The notes: generated by a model from the letters alone, not told the origin. A DNA stretch of 64,000 nt from Azospirillum tabaci (GCF_014596085.1 NZ_JACCJY010000005.1:62001-126000); one strand, 5' to 3'. Positions 24,226 through 32,177 are shown, counted from the first letter of the stretch. Translations and numbers: made by a program.

Positions 24226-25403
24226 CAGATCACCTCGATCTCCGCCTGCAGGGCTCCGGCGGCCTTGATCGACTGAAGGATGGCGATCATGTCCCGGGGA
24301 CCCACGCCAAGCGCATTCAAGGATTGTACCAACTCCTGAAGCGTCACCCCGGAATTCATCACGGCGAGGCGGTTGTTGGACTGGTCGTCCACCTGGATGT
24401 CGGTGCGCGGCACCACGGCGGTCTCGCCCTGGCTGAAGGGGCCGGGCTGGCTGACCTGCGGCGTCTCGGTGACGCGGATCGTCAGGTTGCCCTGGGCGAT
24501 GGCGACGGTGGAGATGCGGACGTTCTCGCCCATCACGATCACGCCGGACTTCTCGTCCACCACCACGCGGGCGACCTGGTCGGGGGTGACGCGGAGCTGC
24601 TCGATCTCGGTGATCAGCCCGACGATGTCGCCGCGCCGGGCCTCCGGCACGCTCAGCAGGACCGAGGACGGATCGGTGGCCTGCGCGCGGTTGCCGCGGA
24701 GCTGGATGTTGATGGCGGTGGCCACGCGCTGGGCCGTGGTGAAGTCCGGGTTGCGCAGCGACAGGCGCAGCACCGGAAGCTCGGCCAGCGAGAATTGGAT
24801 CTCGCGCTCGACAATGGCGCCCGAGGAGATGCGGCCGGAGGTGGGGACGCCGCGGGTCACGCTGGCCCCCTGGCCCTGGGCGGAAAAGCCCGACACCGCG
24901 ATCGGCCCCTGGGCCACGGCGTAGACCTCGCCGTCGGCGCCCAGCAGCGGGGTGACCAGCAGCGTGCCGCCGAGCAGGCTCTTCGAATCGCCCATCGCCG
25001 ACACGGTGGCGTCGATGCGGGTGCCTTGGGCGGAGTAGGGCGGCAGGGTCGCCGTCACCATCACCGCCGCCACGTTCTTGGTGCGCAGGTTGGTGCCGCG
25101 GGTGTTGACGCCCATCCGCTCCAGCATGCCGACCAGGCTTTGCTCGGTGAAGGGCGAGTTGTTGAGGCTGTCGCCCGTGCCGTTCAGGCCGACCACCAGC
25201 CCGTAGCCGATCAGCATGTTGTCGCGCACACCCTCGACATCCACCACGTCCTTGATGCGCGCCGACGAGGCCGAGACCGGCGCCGACAGCGCAAGCAGCG
25301 CCGCGGCCAGCGCAGCCAGCATCGCGACCGCGCGCAGCAGGACGGCGGCGCGGGGCATGACGGCATGGCGCAGGGCGGCGCGGGGCAGGGCGGTGGCGGT
25401 CAT
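24225..25403 (-). CDS. flgI: Flagellar P-ring protein FlgI
   Basis: FlgI polymerises into the periplasmic P-ring bushing around the rod. This 392-residue precursor has a signal peptide (about residues 1-45, ending near VSASSARIKD). It has the canonical RIKDVVDVEGVRDNMLIGYGLVVGLNGTGD, then TEQSLVGMLERMGV, KNVAAVMVTATLPPYSAQGTRIDATVSAMGD, and the closing GVTLQELVQSLNALGVGPRDMIAILQSIKAAGALQAEI. ATG 25403 follows GAGGAG. A sigma-54-like sequence lies 36-50 bp upstream. It is divergent from fliX, the arrangement also known from Caulobacter. Confidence 0.97.
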   Translation of the reverse strand: MTATALPRAALRHAVMPRAAVLLRAVAMLAALAAALLALSAPVSASSARIKDVVDVEGVRDNMLIGYGLVVGLNGTGDSLNNSPFTEQSLVGMLERMGVNTRGTNLRTKNVAAVMVTATLPPYSAQGTRIDATVSAMGDSKSLLGGTLLVTPLLGADGEVYAVAQGPIAVSGFSAQGQGASVTRGVPTSGRISSGAIVEREIQFSLAELPVLRLSLRNPDFTTAQRVATAINIQLRGNRAQATDPSSVLLSVPEARRGDIVGLITEIEQLRVTPDQVARVVVDEKSGVIVMGENVRISTVAIAQGNLTIRVTETPQVSQPGPFSQGETAVVPRTDIQVDDQSNNRLAVMNSGVTLQELVQSLNALGVGPRDMIAILQSIKAAGALQAEIEVI

Positions 25404-25438
25404 GGCAGGGACACTCCTCAACGGCTGCCCCTTCCCAT

Positions 25439-25453
25439 ACAAACGGCGTGCCA
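25439..25453 (-). promoter_or_regulatory. Sigma-54-like promoter of flgI
   Basis: The minus strand reads TGGCACG-CCGT-TTGTA (25453 to 25439). The -24 element is perfect, but the -12 has GT where GC is normally invariant. Spacing and position (start near 25428, flgI at 25403) fit. Confidence 0.5.
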
Positions 25454-25655
25454 GAGCCGCGGACGGCAGGCGAAGGGCAGGTTCGGCAAGGGGACGCGGC
25501 GGAGGCGGATGAAAAGGCCGGAAATTGGCACGGCGCCCGACCGCTTTATGTCACGGAAGCGGGGCAATTTTTGCCCGATTGCGGCAAACCTTGACCGGAT
25601 GTTAAGGTGCTTCCATCTAGAGTATCGCGCTTTTCCGAAACCGGTTGCACGGAAC

Positions 25656-26072
25656 ATGAAAGTCGAAGGCCCCGGAAAACTTCGCGGCAGCAGCTCGGTC
25701 CGGCGCACGGGGAAGGCCGAAGGCTCGTCCGGTGCGTCGTTTTCCAAGCAGCTCGTCGGCGAGACCAACACCGCGCAGGGCGTCCATGCCGCGGCGCCGC
25801 TCGCCGGCATCGCCAGCGTGCTGGCGTTGCAGGAGGTGGACGACGCCACGGCCCGCGCCTCGCGCGGCAAGATGCGCGCCGAGGAAATGCTCGACAAGCT
25901 GGAGGAGATCCAGCACGGGCTTCTGGCCGGCACGCTTCCGGCGCAGAAGCTGATGGACCTCGTGAAGGTGGTGCAGTCGCGCCGCGTCCATGTGGACGAC
26001 CCGCGGCTGGCCGACATTCTTGACCAGATCGACCTGCGCGCCCAGGTCGAGCTGGCGAAGCTCACCCCCTGA
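25656..26072 (+). CDS. fliX: Flagellar assembly regulator FliX
   Basis: This 138-residue protein matches FliX: KVEGPGKLRGSSSVRRTG, PLAGIASVLALQEVDDATARASRGK, and the C-terminal AEEMLDKLEEIQHGLLAGTLP with DPRLADILDQIDLRAQVELAKL. In Caulobacter FliX couples early basal-body assembly to the sigma-54 activator FlbD. ATG 25656 is the only start giving this N-terminus. It is divergent from flgI across 252 bp and followed by dksA. flbD is not in the window. A half-site TTAA lies shortly upstream, without a full CtrA box. Confidence 0.93.
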   Translation: MKVEGPGKLRGSSSVRRTGKAEGSSGASFSKQLVGETNTAQGVHAAAPLAGIASVLALQEVDDATARASRGKMRAEEMLDKLEEIQHGLLAGTLPAQKLMDLVKVVQSRRVHVDDPRLADILDQIDLRAQVELAKLTP

Positions 26073-26191
26073 GCGCCTTTTCCAGCCATAGGACCGGCTT
26101 TTCGGCATCGCCCATTCGGCCATCGCTGAACGTTTCACAAAACTTTGCTTCTCCAAGGGCTTGTTCGCGCTTCGATAGGCGAAGCGCAGGG

Positions 26192-26220
26192 TTGCGGTTG
26201 CCGATGCGCCTACCTATACT
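26192..26220 (+). promoter_or_regulatory. Sigma-70 promoter of dksA
   Basis: TTGCGG (26192-26197), 17 bp, TATACT (26215-26220), giving a start near 26227 and a 35-nt leader. The -10 box is one base from consensus. Confidence 0.65.
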
Positions 26221-26261
26221 CCGCGCCGCCCGGATCACCCTTTTGCGTTGGATGCTCTCGG

Positions 26262-26681
26262 ATGTCGTCTCCGCTTCTGCCTAAGAACTACACCCCGTCG
26301 GAAGACGAGGAGTTCATGAATCCCGTGATGCGGGAATATTTCCGCCAGAAGCTGCTGCGCTGGCGCGCGGAGCTGCTGGCTGAATCCAGCGAGACCCTGA
26401 GCAGCCTTCAGGAAGGCGGCATCCAGGAACCGGACATCGCCGACCGCGCGTCGGCGGAGACCGACCGCGCGCTGGAACTCCGCACCCGTGACCGCGAGCG
26501 CAAGCTGATCTCCAAGATCGACGCGGCGCTGGAGCGGTTGCAGGATGGGTCCTACGGCTACTGCGAGGAAACGGGGGAGCCCATCTCCGTCCGCCGCCTC
26601 GACGCCCGCCCCATCGCAACGCTGAGCCTGGAAGCCCAGGAACGGCATGAGCGCATGGAGCGCACCCAGCGCGACGACTGA
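26262..26681 (+). CDS. dksA: RNA polymerase-binding regulator DksA
   Basis: DksA binds the RNA polymerase secondary channel and, with ppGpp, tunes ribosomal and stress promoters. The 139-residue protein has the coiled coil with the tip motif DIADRASAETDRALELRTRDRERKLISKID. The C-terminal zinc-finger region is LQDGSYGYCEETGEPISVRRLDARPIATLSLEAQERHE. Only C101 of the four zinc ligands remains; the others are T104, S122 and A125. This resembles the reduced-cysteine DksA of Rhodobacter. The gene has its own promoter and terminator between flagellar units. Confidence 0.94.
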   Translation: MSSPLLPKNYTPSEDEEFMNPVMREYFRQKLLRWRAELLAESSETLSSLQEGGIQEPDIADRASAETDRALELRTRDRERKLISKIDAALERLQDGSYGYCEETGEPISVRRLDARPIATLSLEAQERHERMERTQRDD

Positions 26682-27162
26682 CGCGGCGGTCACTCGCGTC
26701 ACTGGCCGCGTCACTGGCTGCGTCTCGGGCCGCCGCCTCTGGACAAGCCTCCACCGATCCCGGTGGGGGCTTTTGTCCGTCGGGGGCCGCTGTCGCGCCG
26801 ATCGATCGCCCCCGGACCGGCCACGCGCTCCGACATCGGGATCCCGGCGATCAAGGGCCTTCCGGCAAGGTCCTGGCTATGACCTGAAGAATGGGCGGCC
26901 CGCCCCTCTGTCGGAGCTTGGTTCGCTCGGGCCGGCCGCGAGCCCGCTGCAATGAGCCATCAAGCTACCCGCCCCGACCGGTCCCGGCCACCCCGGGAAA
27001 CGGCTTGCCACTCCCTATCGCCCCCGTCGCCGTTTGAAGAACGTCTTCCGATGACCGCCTCGCCGTTCGGTGTGGCGCTTTCGCGCGCCTGACGGCGCAC
27101 CCGGCTCAGCTGCCTGCTCGGCCCCATGGTGCGGGTTGCCAGAACGGCCTGTTGACGGTGAG
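26682..27162. other. Gap after dksA
   Basis: The 481 bp contain the dksA terminator and short direct repeats of GCGTCACTGG just after the stop (26696-26720). I see no convincing gene or promoter in the remainder. Confidence 0.5.
26745..26776 (+). terminator. Terminator of dksA
   Basis: GCCTCCACCG (26747-26756) pairs with CGGTGGGGGC (26761-26770) with one wobble around ATCC, and TTTT follows directly. Confidence 0.85.
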
Positions 27163-27348
27163 ATGGACGTACTGAAGCGGATCGAGACATTGAAGGCCCT
27201 GGTCCGTGAGACGCAAACACGGAGGAAGCGCCTCCTGGCCCGATCCTGCGAGCGTCTGCGCTCCGCCGAGAAGGCGTTGGAAGGGTCTCGCCGCCTGTTG
27301 AAAGGGAAGGCTCATGACTCAGAGATACCATCCGGTGAACCACGTTGA
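27163..27348 (+). CDS. Small basic helical protein, unknown function
   Basis: This 61-residue ORF starts MDVLKRIETLKALVRE and is rich in Arg, Lys, Leu and Glu, with a heptad-like pattern (LARSCERLRSAEKALEGSRRLLKG). It has a GGTGAG element just before the ATG and overlaps the next coding region by 35 bp in another frame. I do not recognise a family. The overlap and shared helical character suggest that it is cotranscribed with the coiled-coil protein, but a chance ORF in GC-rich DNA is possible. Confidence 0.4.
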   Translation: MDVLKRIETLKALVRETQTRRKRLLARSCERLRSAEKALEGSRRLLKGKAHDSEIPSGEPR

Positions 27349-27823
27349 GGCACGGGACGCTGACGCGGAGGATTGGCGTCGGCGCAGCGAGGCGCGGCGC
27401 GGCAGGGCCGAAGACGCCCGTGCCGGGGCGGAACGGATGCGCGACGCGGCCGAAAAGGAACGGGCCGCGAGCTTTCAGCACCAGGTCGAGGCGGAGGGCG
27501 CGCGACTTATCGCGGAAGAGGGGCGGATCACCGGCGAGGCGCAGCGGCAGGACGCTGAGGAGACGCGCATTCTGGACGAAGAGCTTCGCCGGTCCGCCGA
27601 GGAGGCCAGACTTGCAGCGGAGGAGGCGAGGCGCGCCGAGGAACAGGCGCGGCTGCTCCATGAGGCCACCCGGCGTTTCGCCGAGGAAGCCCGGCTTCAT
27701 GCCGAGCAAGCGCGTGCCGATGCGGAACGCACCCGGACGGTGAACGAAGAGCAGCGCCAGATCCTGGAGGAGATGCGGGAAACCGCCCGGCGTTACGAGG
27801 CGCTTCTGGCTCGGAACGGGTGA
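27314..27823 (+). CDS. Alanine/glutamate/arginine-rich coiled-coil protein, unknown
   Basis: This 169-residue protein has almost no hydrophobic core other than alanine and leucine. From residue 15 to the end it is a continuous predicted helix with repeating AEEARLAAEEARRAEEQARL-type units in an 11- or 7-residue rhythm. GGGAAGG precedes the ATG. No domain is recognised. It lies alone between dksA and flgH. Such charged single-helix or coiled-coil proteins may be structural or envelope-stress proteins; nothing here decides. Low-complexity frames can arise by chance, but the start signal and length favour a real gene. Confidence 0.6.
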   Translation: MTQRYHPVNHVEARDADAEDWRRRSEARRGRAEDARAGAERMRDAAEKERAASFQHQVEAEGARLIAEEGRITGEAQRQDAEETRILDEELRRSAEEARLAAEEARRAEEQARLLHEATRRFAEEARLHAEQARADAERTRTVNEEQRQILEEMRETARRYEALLARNG

Positions 27824-27924
27824 CGGGGGCGAGGGGCGGCAGGAAGGGGCGCGGCAGATCCGGCCGGGCGGCAGAAACTTCCCGCCCACATGCATGTGGA
27901 CCGGCCGAGGCTCCCGGCCGCCGG

Positions 27925-27951
27925 CCGGAAGGGGATTGGCGCCCCTTCCGG
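27925..27951. terminator. Strong hairpin between the coiled-coil gene and flgH
   Basis: CCGGAAGGGG (27925-27934) pairs perfectly with CCCCTTCCGG (27942-27951) around a 7-nt loop. It lies between convergent genes. There is no long T-run on either strand. Confidence 0.6.
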
Positions 27952-27994
27952 AACGATGGCCGGTTCTTTTCAGCCCTGCGTTCCCGCAACGTCC

Positions 27995-28780
27995 TTAGAA
28001 GGGCATGATGATGTCAAAGAGCTGCTGGCCGTAGCGGGGCTGCTGCACGTCGGTGATCTGGCCGCGTCCGCCGTAGGAGATGCGGGCCTCGGCGACCTTC
28101 TCGTAGCTGATGGTGTTCTGCGCGGTGATGTCCTCCGGCCGGATCACGCCGGTGATGATGAGGTCGCGCACCTCGTAGTTCACCCGGACCTCCTGGCGGC
28201 CCTGGATCACCATGTTGCCGTTGGGCAGCGACTGGGTGACCAGAGCGGCGACCTTGAGGGTGATCTGCTCCTTGCGGTTGATGGCGCCCTTGCCGTCGTT
28301 GGAGGTCGAGCTGGAGAGGTCCACCAGGCTGTCGGCGCTCACCCCGTCGGGAAGGACGTGCTGCAGGGCCTTGCCCTCGAAGCCGAGGAAGCTCGGCATG
28401 CCGGCCTTCTCGGAGTTGCCGCGGGTGCGGGTGGTCTGGTTGTTGAGCTGGGCCTGATCGTTGATCTGGATGTCGACAGTCAGCAGATCGCCGACCTTGG
28501 CCGCGCGCTGGTCCTTGAAGAAGGCCTTGGCGCCGGTCCGCCACAGGGAGTTCGGGTTGCGCTCCGTCGGCAGCGGGGTGGGCATTGGCAGGCTGACGGG
28601 CTGGTAGCCGGGCTGGGCCTGCGGGTCCTTGATCTTGGTAAGCTCCGGAGCGGAGCCGATGTCCGCCACGCGCGACATGGCGTTGCAGGCGGGGAGGCCG
28701 GCGGCGACGGCGGCGAGCAGAGCGAAGCGGAAAGCCGTGCGGGCGGTGTTCGTGGGGGCGGGCATCTTGAAGGCGCGCAT
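27995..28780 (-). CDS. flgH: Flagellar L-ring lipoprotein FlgH
   Basis: FlgH forms the outer-membrane L-ring around the rod. The 261-residue precursor has a lipoprotein signal with lipobox LPAC and Cys32 as the lipidated residue. FlgH signatures include NSLWRTGAKAFFKDQRAAKVGDLLTV, INDQAQLNNQTTRTRG, LITGVIRPEDITAQNTISYEKVAEARISYGGRG and the final GQQLFDIIMPF. It is last in flgF-flgG-flgA-flgH, 12 bp after flgA. Transcription likely depends on the sigma-54 promoter before flgF. Confidence 0.97.
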   Translation of the reverse strand: MRAFKMPAPTNTARTAFRFALLAAVAAGLPACNAMSRVADIGSAPELTKIKDPQAQPGYQPVSLPMPTPLPTERNPNSLWRTGAKAFFKDQRAAKVGDLLTVDIQINDQAQLNNQTTRTRGNSEKAGMPSFLGFEGKALQHVLPDGVSADSLVDLSSSTSNDGKGAINRKEQITLKVAALVTQSLPNGNMVIQGRQEVRVNYEVRDLIITGVIRPEDITAQNTISYEKVAEARISYGGRGQITDVQQPRYGQQLFDIIMPF

Positions 28781-28792
28781 GGAGCTTTCTCC

Positions 28793-29584
28793 TTACTTCG
28801 CAATGACGCCGGGCTTTGCCACGGCGACGGTGTTGGGGCCGGCGACGGTCGCTTCGAGGATGCGGTTCGACTGGGTGTTGATGACGCGGATCACGTCGCC
28901 CCGGCCGCCGTCCTGCAGGGCCTTGCCCTGGGCCGACAGGGTCAGGTTCTCGGTGGCCAGCGTGATGGTGACCAGAGCGCCCTTGTCCACGACCCGCGGC
29001 GACTGCAGGTCGCGCAGCCGGACCGGCTGGTTCACGGGGACGCCGCGCCGGGGAGTCAGGCCGATGAGCTGGGCGTCGGTGGCGGCGATGTCGCTGCCGG
29101 CGAGGTCGGCGCGCACGTCCTGCCAATCCACGTCGCCGGGGCCGATCACGTCGCCGGGCGCGATGCGCCGCGACAGGACCGGCACCTGAACCACGCCATA
29201 GGCACGACCCGACACCGGAAGGCGCACGACCGGGCGGGTGTCGGCCACGATCATCTCGGCGGCGAAGCGGCCCTGCGCCGGGTTGTAGTAGAGGTTCTCC
29301 ACCGTCAGGCTGCCGGCGCCCGCCGGGGCGCGCAATTCCACCGCCCGGTTGTCCAGCTCCATCTGCAGGCGTCCCGTGGTGATCTGACGGGACAGCGCGT
29401 CGGACAGCACCGCCTCGACGTGGGCCGGACTGTAGACCACCGCTTGAGTCGCCGCCGCGGTGCCGTCCATCGTCTGGGCGAGGGCCGTCTGGGCGAGGGC
29501 CGTCTGGGCAAAGACCGTCTGGCCGCCGGCGAGGGCGGCGGCGAGAAGGGCGGTGCCGAGGATGCGGAGGGCGGGGCGGGGCAT
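28793..29584 (-). CDS. flgA: P-ring assembly chaperone FlgA
   Basis: FlgA is a periplasmic chaperone for FlgI polymerisation. This 263-residue protein starts at ATG 29584 (Shine-Dalgarno AAGGAAG) with a signal peptide. The region after it repeats AQTAL. The SAF-like C-terminal half has VLSRRIAPGDVIGPGDVDWQDV, LIGLTPRRGVPVNQPVRLRDLQSPRVVDKGALVTI and GKALQDGGRGDVIRVINTQSNRILEATV. The gene holds a 15-bp tandem repeat near the signal-peptidase site (29471-29522). It lies between flgG and flgH. Confidence 0.94.
   Translation of the reverse strand: MPRPALRILGTALLAAALAGGQTVFAQTALAQTALAQTMDGTAAATQAVVYSPAHVEAVLSDALSRQITTGRLQMELDNRAVELRAPAGAGSLTVENLYYNPAQGRFAAEMIVADTRPVVRLPVSGRAYGVVQVPVLSRRIAPGDVIGPGDVDWQDVRADLAGSDIAATDAQLIGLTPRRGVPVNQPVRLRDLQSPRVVDKGALVTITLATENLTLSAQGKALQDGGRGDVIRVINTQSNRILEATVAGPNTVAVAKPGVIAK
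29471..29522 (-). repeat. 15-bp tandem repeat inside flgA
   Basis: CCGTCTGGGCGAGGG is repeated about 3.5 times (the plus-strand unit begins at 29470, 29485, 29500 and 29515), the last copies diverged. It encodes AQTAL repeats at the end of the signal peptide. Confidence 0.85.
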
Positions 29585-29628
29585 GACGGGACTTCCTTGC
29601 AAGAACGGGCCTTAGGACGATGACGGCA

Positions 29629-30414
29629 TCAGCGGAGCTGCGAAGCCTGCTGCATCATCTCGTCGGTGGTCTTGATGACCTTGGAGTTCATCTCGTAGGC
29701 GCGCTGGGCCGAGATCAGGGTAGTGATCTCCTGCACGATGTTGACGTTGGAGGTCTCCAGCGCGCCCTGCACCACGCGGCCGAAGCCGGGAGCGCCGGGG
29801 TTGCCGTTGACCGCCTCGCCCGAGGCGCCGGTCTGCAGGAACAGGTTGTCGCCGACGGCTTCCAGGCCGGCCGCGTTGGCGAAGGTGGCGAGCTGGAGCT
29901 GGCCGACGTTCTGCTGGGCCACCTGGCCATCCAGCTTCACCATCACCTCGCCCGAGGCGTTGATGGCGACGTCCACGGCTTCCGCCGGGATGGTGATGGC
30001 CGGCTGCACCGGATAACCGTCGGCGGTGACGATGATGCCCTCCGGCGACAGCTTGAAATTGCCGGCGCGGGTATAGGCCGTGTCGCCGCTGGGGAGCTGC
30101 ACCTGGAAATAGCCGGAGCCGTTGACGGCGACGTCCAGCTTGTTGTCGGTGACGGTCAGGTTGCCCTGCTCCAGCACGCGGGCCACCGCGGCGACGCGCA
30201 CGCCCGCACCCACCTGCACGCCGGTCGGCACGATGGTGCCGGCGTCCGACGAGGTGGAGCCGATGCGGCGGAAGTTCTGGTACAGCAGGTCCTGGAACTC
30301 GGCCCGCTGCTTCTTGAAGCCGGTGGTCGTCGCGTTGGCGATGTTGTTCGAGATGGTTTCGACGTTCAGCTGCTGGGCGATCATGCCGGTGGCGCCGATG
30401 GCGAGGCTGCGCAT
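29629..30414 (-). CDS. flgG: Distal rod protein FlgG
   Basis: FlgG builds the distal rod. The 261-residue protein has the flagellar rod N-terminal motif MRSLAIGATGMIAQQLNVETISNNIANATTTGFKKQRAEF, the FlgG-type insertion GAGVRVAAVARVLEQGNL, and the C-terminal ALETSNVNIVQEITTLISAQRAYEMNSKVIKTTDEMMQQASQL. Its length equals the usual FlgG length. It sits 25 bp after flgF and 44 bp before flgA. Confidence 0.97.
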   Translation of the reverse strand: MRSLAIGATGMIAQQLNVETISNNIANATTTGFKKQRAEFQDLLYQNFRRIGSTSSDAGTIVPTGVQVGAGVRVAAVARVLEQGNLTVTDNKLDVAVNGSGYFQVQLPSGDTAYTRAGNFKLSPEGIIVTADGYPVQPAITIPAEAVDVAINASGEVMVKLDGQVAQQNVGQLQLATFANAAGLEAVGDNLFLQTGASGEAVNGNPGAPGFGRVVQGALETSNVNIVQEITTLISAQRAYEMNSKVIKTTDEMMQQASQLR

Positions 30415-30439
30415 GGTTCTTGCTCCTTTACGCGGTCGA

Positions 30440-31162
30440 TCAGGCCGTGCGGCCCAGCTTCTGGATGGCGCTGCGGATGCGCTCGTGCTCGTTTTCGATC
30501 AGCTTCTGGTTGGACTGGTACTGGCGCTGGATCTCGATCAGCGCCGTCATCTCGACCACCGGCTTCACGTTCGAATTCTCTAGCATTCCCTGTGCCACCT
30601 TCGTGTCGGCGGGGGCCGCCTGCGGCTCCTCGTCGCTGACATAGAGGCCGGCGCCGACCTCGGTCATCAGCTGCTCGTTGCGGAAGGTGACGATGTTCAG
30701 CCGGCCCACCTGACCCAGTTCGGTGGAGACGGTGCCGTCACCGGACACCATGATGTCCCTCGTGCCGTTCGGGATGGCGAGGGGCTGGCCGTTGTCGCCC
30801 AGGACCGGCAGGCCGCCGCCGTCGACGATCTGGCGCTGGTCGTTCAGGCGGAAGTTGCCGGCGCGGGTGTAGCGGGGGCCGCTCGCCGTATCGACCGTGA
30901 AGTAGCCGTGACCGGTCAGCGCCAAGTCCAGCGGGTTGCCGGTCTGCATCATCCCGCCGGCCGAGAGGTCGCGCACCACGGCGCGGTCCTGCACGAAGCT
31001 GACCTGCTCGTGCATGCCCGGACGCTCCAGGAACTCCGTGAACAGCATGCGCTGCTGCTTGAAGCCCGTGGTGTTCATGTTCGCGATGTTGTTCGAGATC
31101 ACGTCCAGCTGGCGGCGCAGGGTCATCTGGCGCGACAGGGACACGTAGATCGGGTTTTCCAT
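30440..31162 (-). CDS. flgF: Proximal rod protein FlgF
   Basis: FlgF is a proximal rod component. This 240-residue protein starts MENPIYVSLSRQMTLRRQLDVISNNIANMNTTGFKQQRMLF. It ends with MLENSNVKPVVEMTALIEIQRQYQSNQKLIENEHERIRSAIQKLGR, the conserved rod/hook terminal helices. The ATG at 31162 is chosen because the family motif starts there; upstream in-frame sequence is proline-rich and unlike FlgF. A sigma-54 promoter lies 57-71 bp upstream. It leads the flgF-flgG-flgA-flgH unit. Confidence 0.96.
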   Translation of the reverse strand: MENPIYVSLSRQMTLRRQLDVISNNIANMNTTGFKQQRMLFTEFLERPGMHEQVSFVQDRAVVRDLSAGGMMQTGNPLDLALTGHGYFTVDTASGPRYTRAGNFRLNDQRQIVDGGGLPVLGDNGQPLAIPNGTRDIMVSGDGTVSTELGQVGRLNIVTFRNEQLMTEVGAGLYVSDEEPQAAPADTKVAQGMLENSNVKPVVEMTALIEIQRQYQSNQKLIENEHERIRSAIQKLGRTA

Positions 31163-31218
31163 CGGCGACCTCTTTCCATTCGGGCCGGGGGAGCGTCCCG
31201 ACCGGCGCCAAGGGCAAT

Positions 31219-31233
31219 GCACGGAACGTGCCA
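31219..31233 (-). promoter_or_regulatory. Sigma-54 promoter of flgF-flgG-flgA-flgH
   Basis: The minus strand reads TGGCACG-TTCC-GTGCAT from 31233. The -24 element is perfect and the invariant GC of -12 is present (GTGC for TTGC). A start near 31208 gives a leader of about 45 nt. Confidence 0.75.
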
Positions 31234-31584
31234 GCGCTGGAGAGGGCTGGAAAGGCGGCGGCGATGGCCGGTGGCGGTGACGGGGAAGCGCCTGCCGGGC
31301 AAGAACTGCCGGTGGGATGGCAAGGGCTGCCGCCCGACACCGGGCAAAAGCGTCCCGTTGCCGCGGCGCGGGAGGCGCGCGGATCGCAAGGCCGCTCCTT
31401 TCGCCTGAAGCGGGCGGACGGGTGGCGGGGAGGCGGGGCGGTGCGGTTGAAGTGGGCTGCGGGTGTGGCTCGGGCGTTCGCTCCTCGGTTGACGGGGATT
31501 TCCGGCGATGCCCCAATCAAGAACCGTGCCGCCGCCTGTGGTTGCGCTTCTGTCACAGCCCCAGGCCATGCCTGAAAGGCTTTG

Positions 31585-31607
31585 TTAACTATCCGAAAGA
31601 TAGGGTT
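31585..31607 (+). promoter_or_regulatory. TTAAC-N11-TAGGGTT motif upstream of fliL
   Basis: TTAAC (31585-31589) and TAGGGTT (31601-31607) lie 49-71 bp before the fliL start. Closely similar pairs occur upstream of cheZ and sciP. The TTAAC part is a CtrA half-site; the second part is unassigned. Confidence 0.4.
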
Positions 31608-31655
31608 GCTGGGCTGGTAAGGCCACGCTCCGCCACCGCTCGCGCTTAGGATTCC

Positions 31656-32177
31656 ATGACCGCGCACGCTGAAGACGACGTTTCGACCGATGGCCTGCCG
31701 CGCAAGAAATTCAGCGGCAAGAAGCTGGTCCTTTTCGTCATCCTGCCGCTGGTCCTGCTGATCGGTGCCGGGGCGGGCGTGTATTTCAGCGGCCTGCTCG
31801 ATTCGCTGCTCGGCAAGAAGGAGGAGCATGCGGAGGTGCCGGCGGAACCGGCGCAGCCCGATCCGCACGCGGCGCCGGTCTTCTACGACCTGCCGGACAT
31901 GCTGGTGAACCTGAACAGCAGTGGCAAGCGTCCGGCCTTCCTGAAGATCAAGATCTCGATCCAGCTTGCCAAGGGCGAGGACATACCGGCGATCGAGCAT
32001 GTGCTGCCGCGCATCATCGACAACTTCCAGGTCTATCTGCGCGAATTGCGGCTGGAGGATCTGAAGGGATCGGCGGGCATGTACCGCCTGCGCCAGGAGC
32101 TGCTGATGCGGATCACCGCGTCCGCCCATCCGGTGAAGGTCAAGGACGTTCTGTTCAAGGAAATGCTGGTCCAGTAG
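31656..32177 (+). CDS. fliL: Flagellar basal body protein FliL
   Basis: FliL is a single-pass inner-membrane protein that surrounds or stabilises the stator units. The 173-residue protein has a short cytoplasmic part, one membrane helix (about residues 24-45, KLVLFVILPLVLLIGAGAGVYF), and a periplasmic domain with YDLPDMLVNLNSSGKRPAFLKIKISIQL and YLRELRLEDLKGSAGMYRLRQELLMRI. It heads the fliL-fliM-DUF6468-motE-like unit, whose genes are 18 bp apart or overlapping. CtrA probably acts on this promoter region. Confidence 0.95.
   Translation: MTAHAEDDVSTDGLPRKKFSGKKLVLFVILPLVLLIGAGAGVYFSGLLDSLLGKKEEHAEVPAEPAQPDPHAAPVFYDLPDMLVNLNSSGKRPAFLKIKISIQLAKGEDIPAIEHVLPRIIDNFQVYLRELRLEDLKGSAGMYRLRQELLMRITASAHPVKVKDVLFKEMLVQ

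Larger units (their letters stand above)
31163..31655. other. Divergent gap between flgF and fliL
   Basis: The 493 bp contain the flgF sigma-54 promoter (31219-31233) and, near fliL, the TTAAC/TAGGGTT motif (31585-31607) with an inner CTATC/GATAG inverted repeat. The middle 300 bp show no convincing gene. Confidence 0.55.

Noticed and set aside
25527..25541. TGGCAC as a sigma-54 promoter for fliX
   Set aside because: The -12 position reads CCGA instead of TTGC, so the second element is missing.
23169..25655. A long plus-strand frame leading into FliX
   Set aside because: Only the last 138 codons (from ATG 25656) look like FliX. The rest is antisense to flgN, flgJ and flgI.
26960..27895. A 311-codon minus-strand frame over the coiled-coil gene
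   Set aside because: It is the antisense of Glu/Ala/Arg codons, giving Leu/Pro/Arg-rich sequence without any domain, and it lacks a good ribosome-binding site.
31585..31603. Full CtrA box before fliL
   Set aside because: TTAA is followed after 7 bp by AAAG, not TTAA. It is reported only as part of the shared motif.
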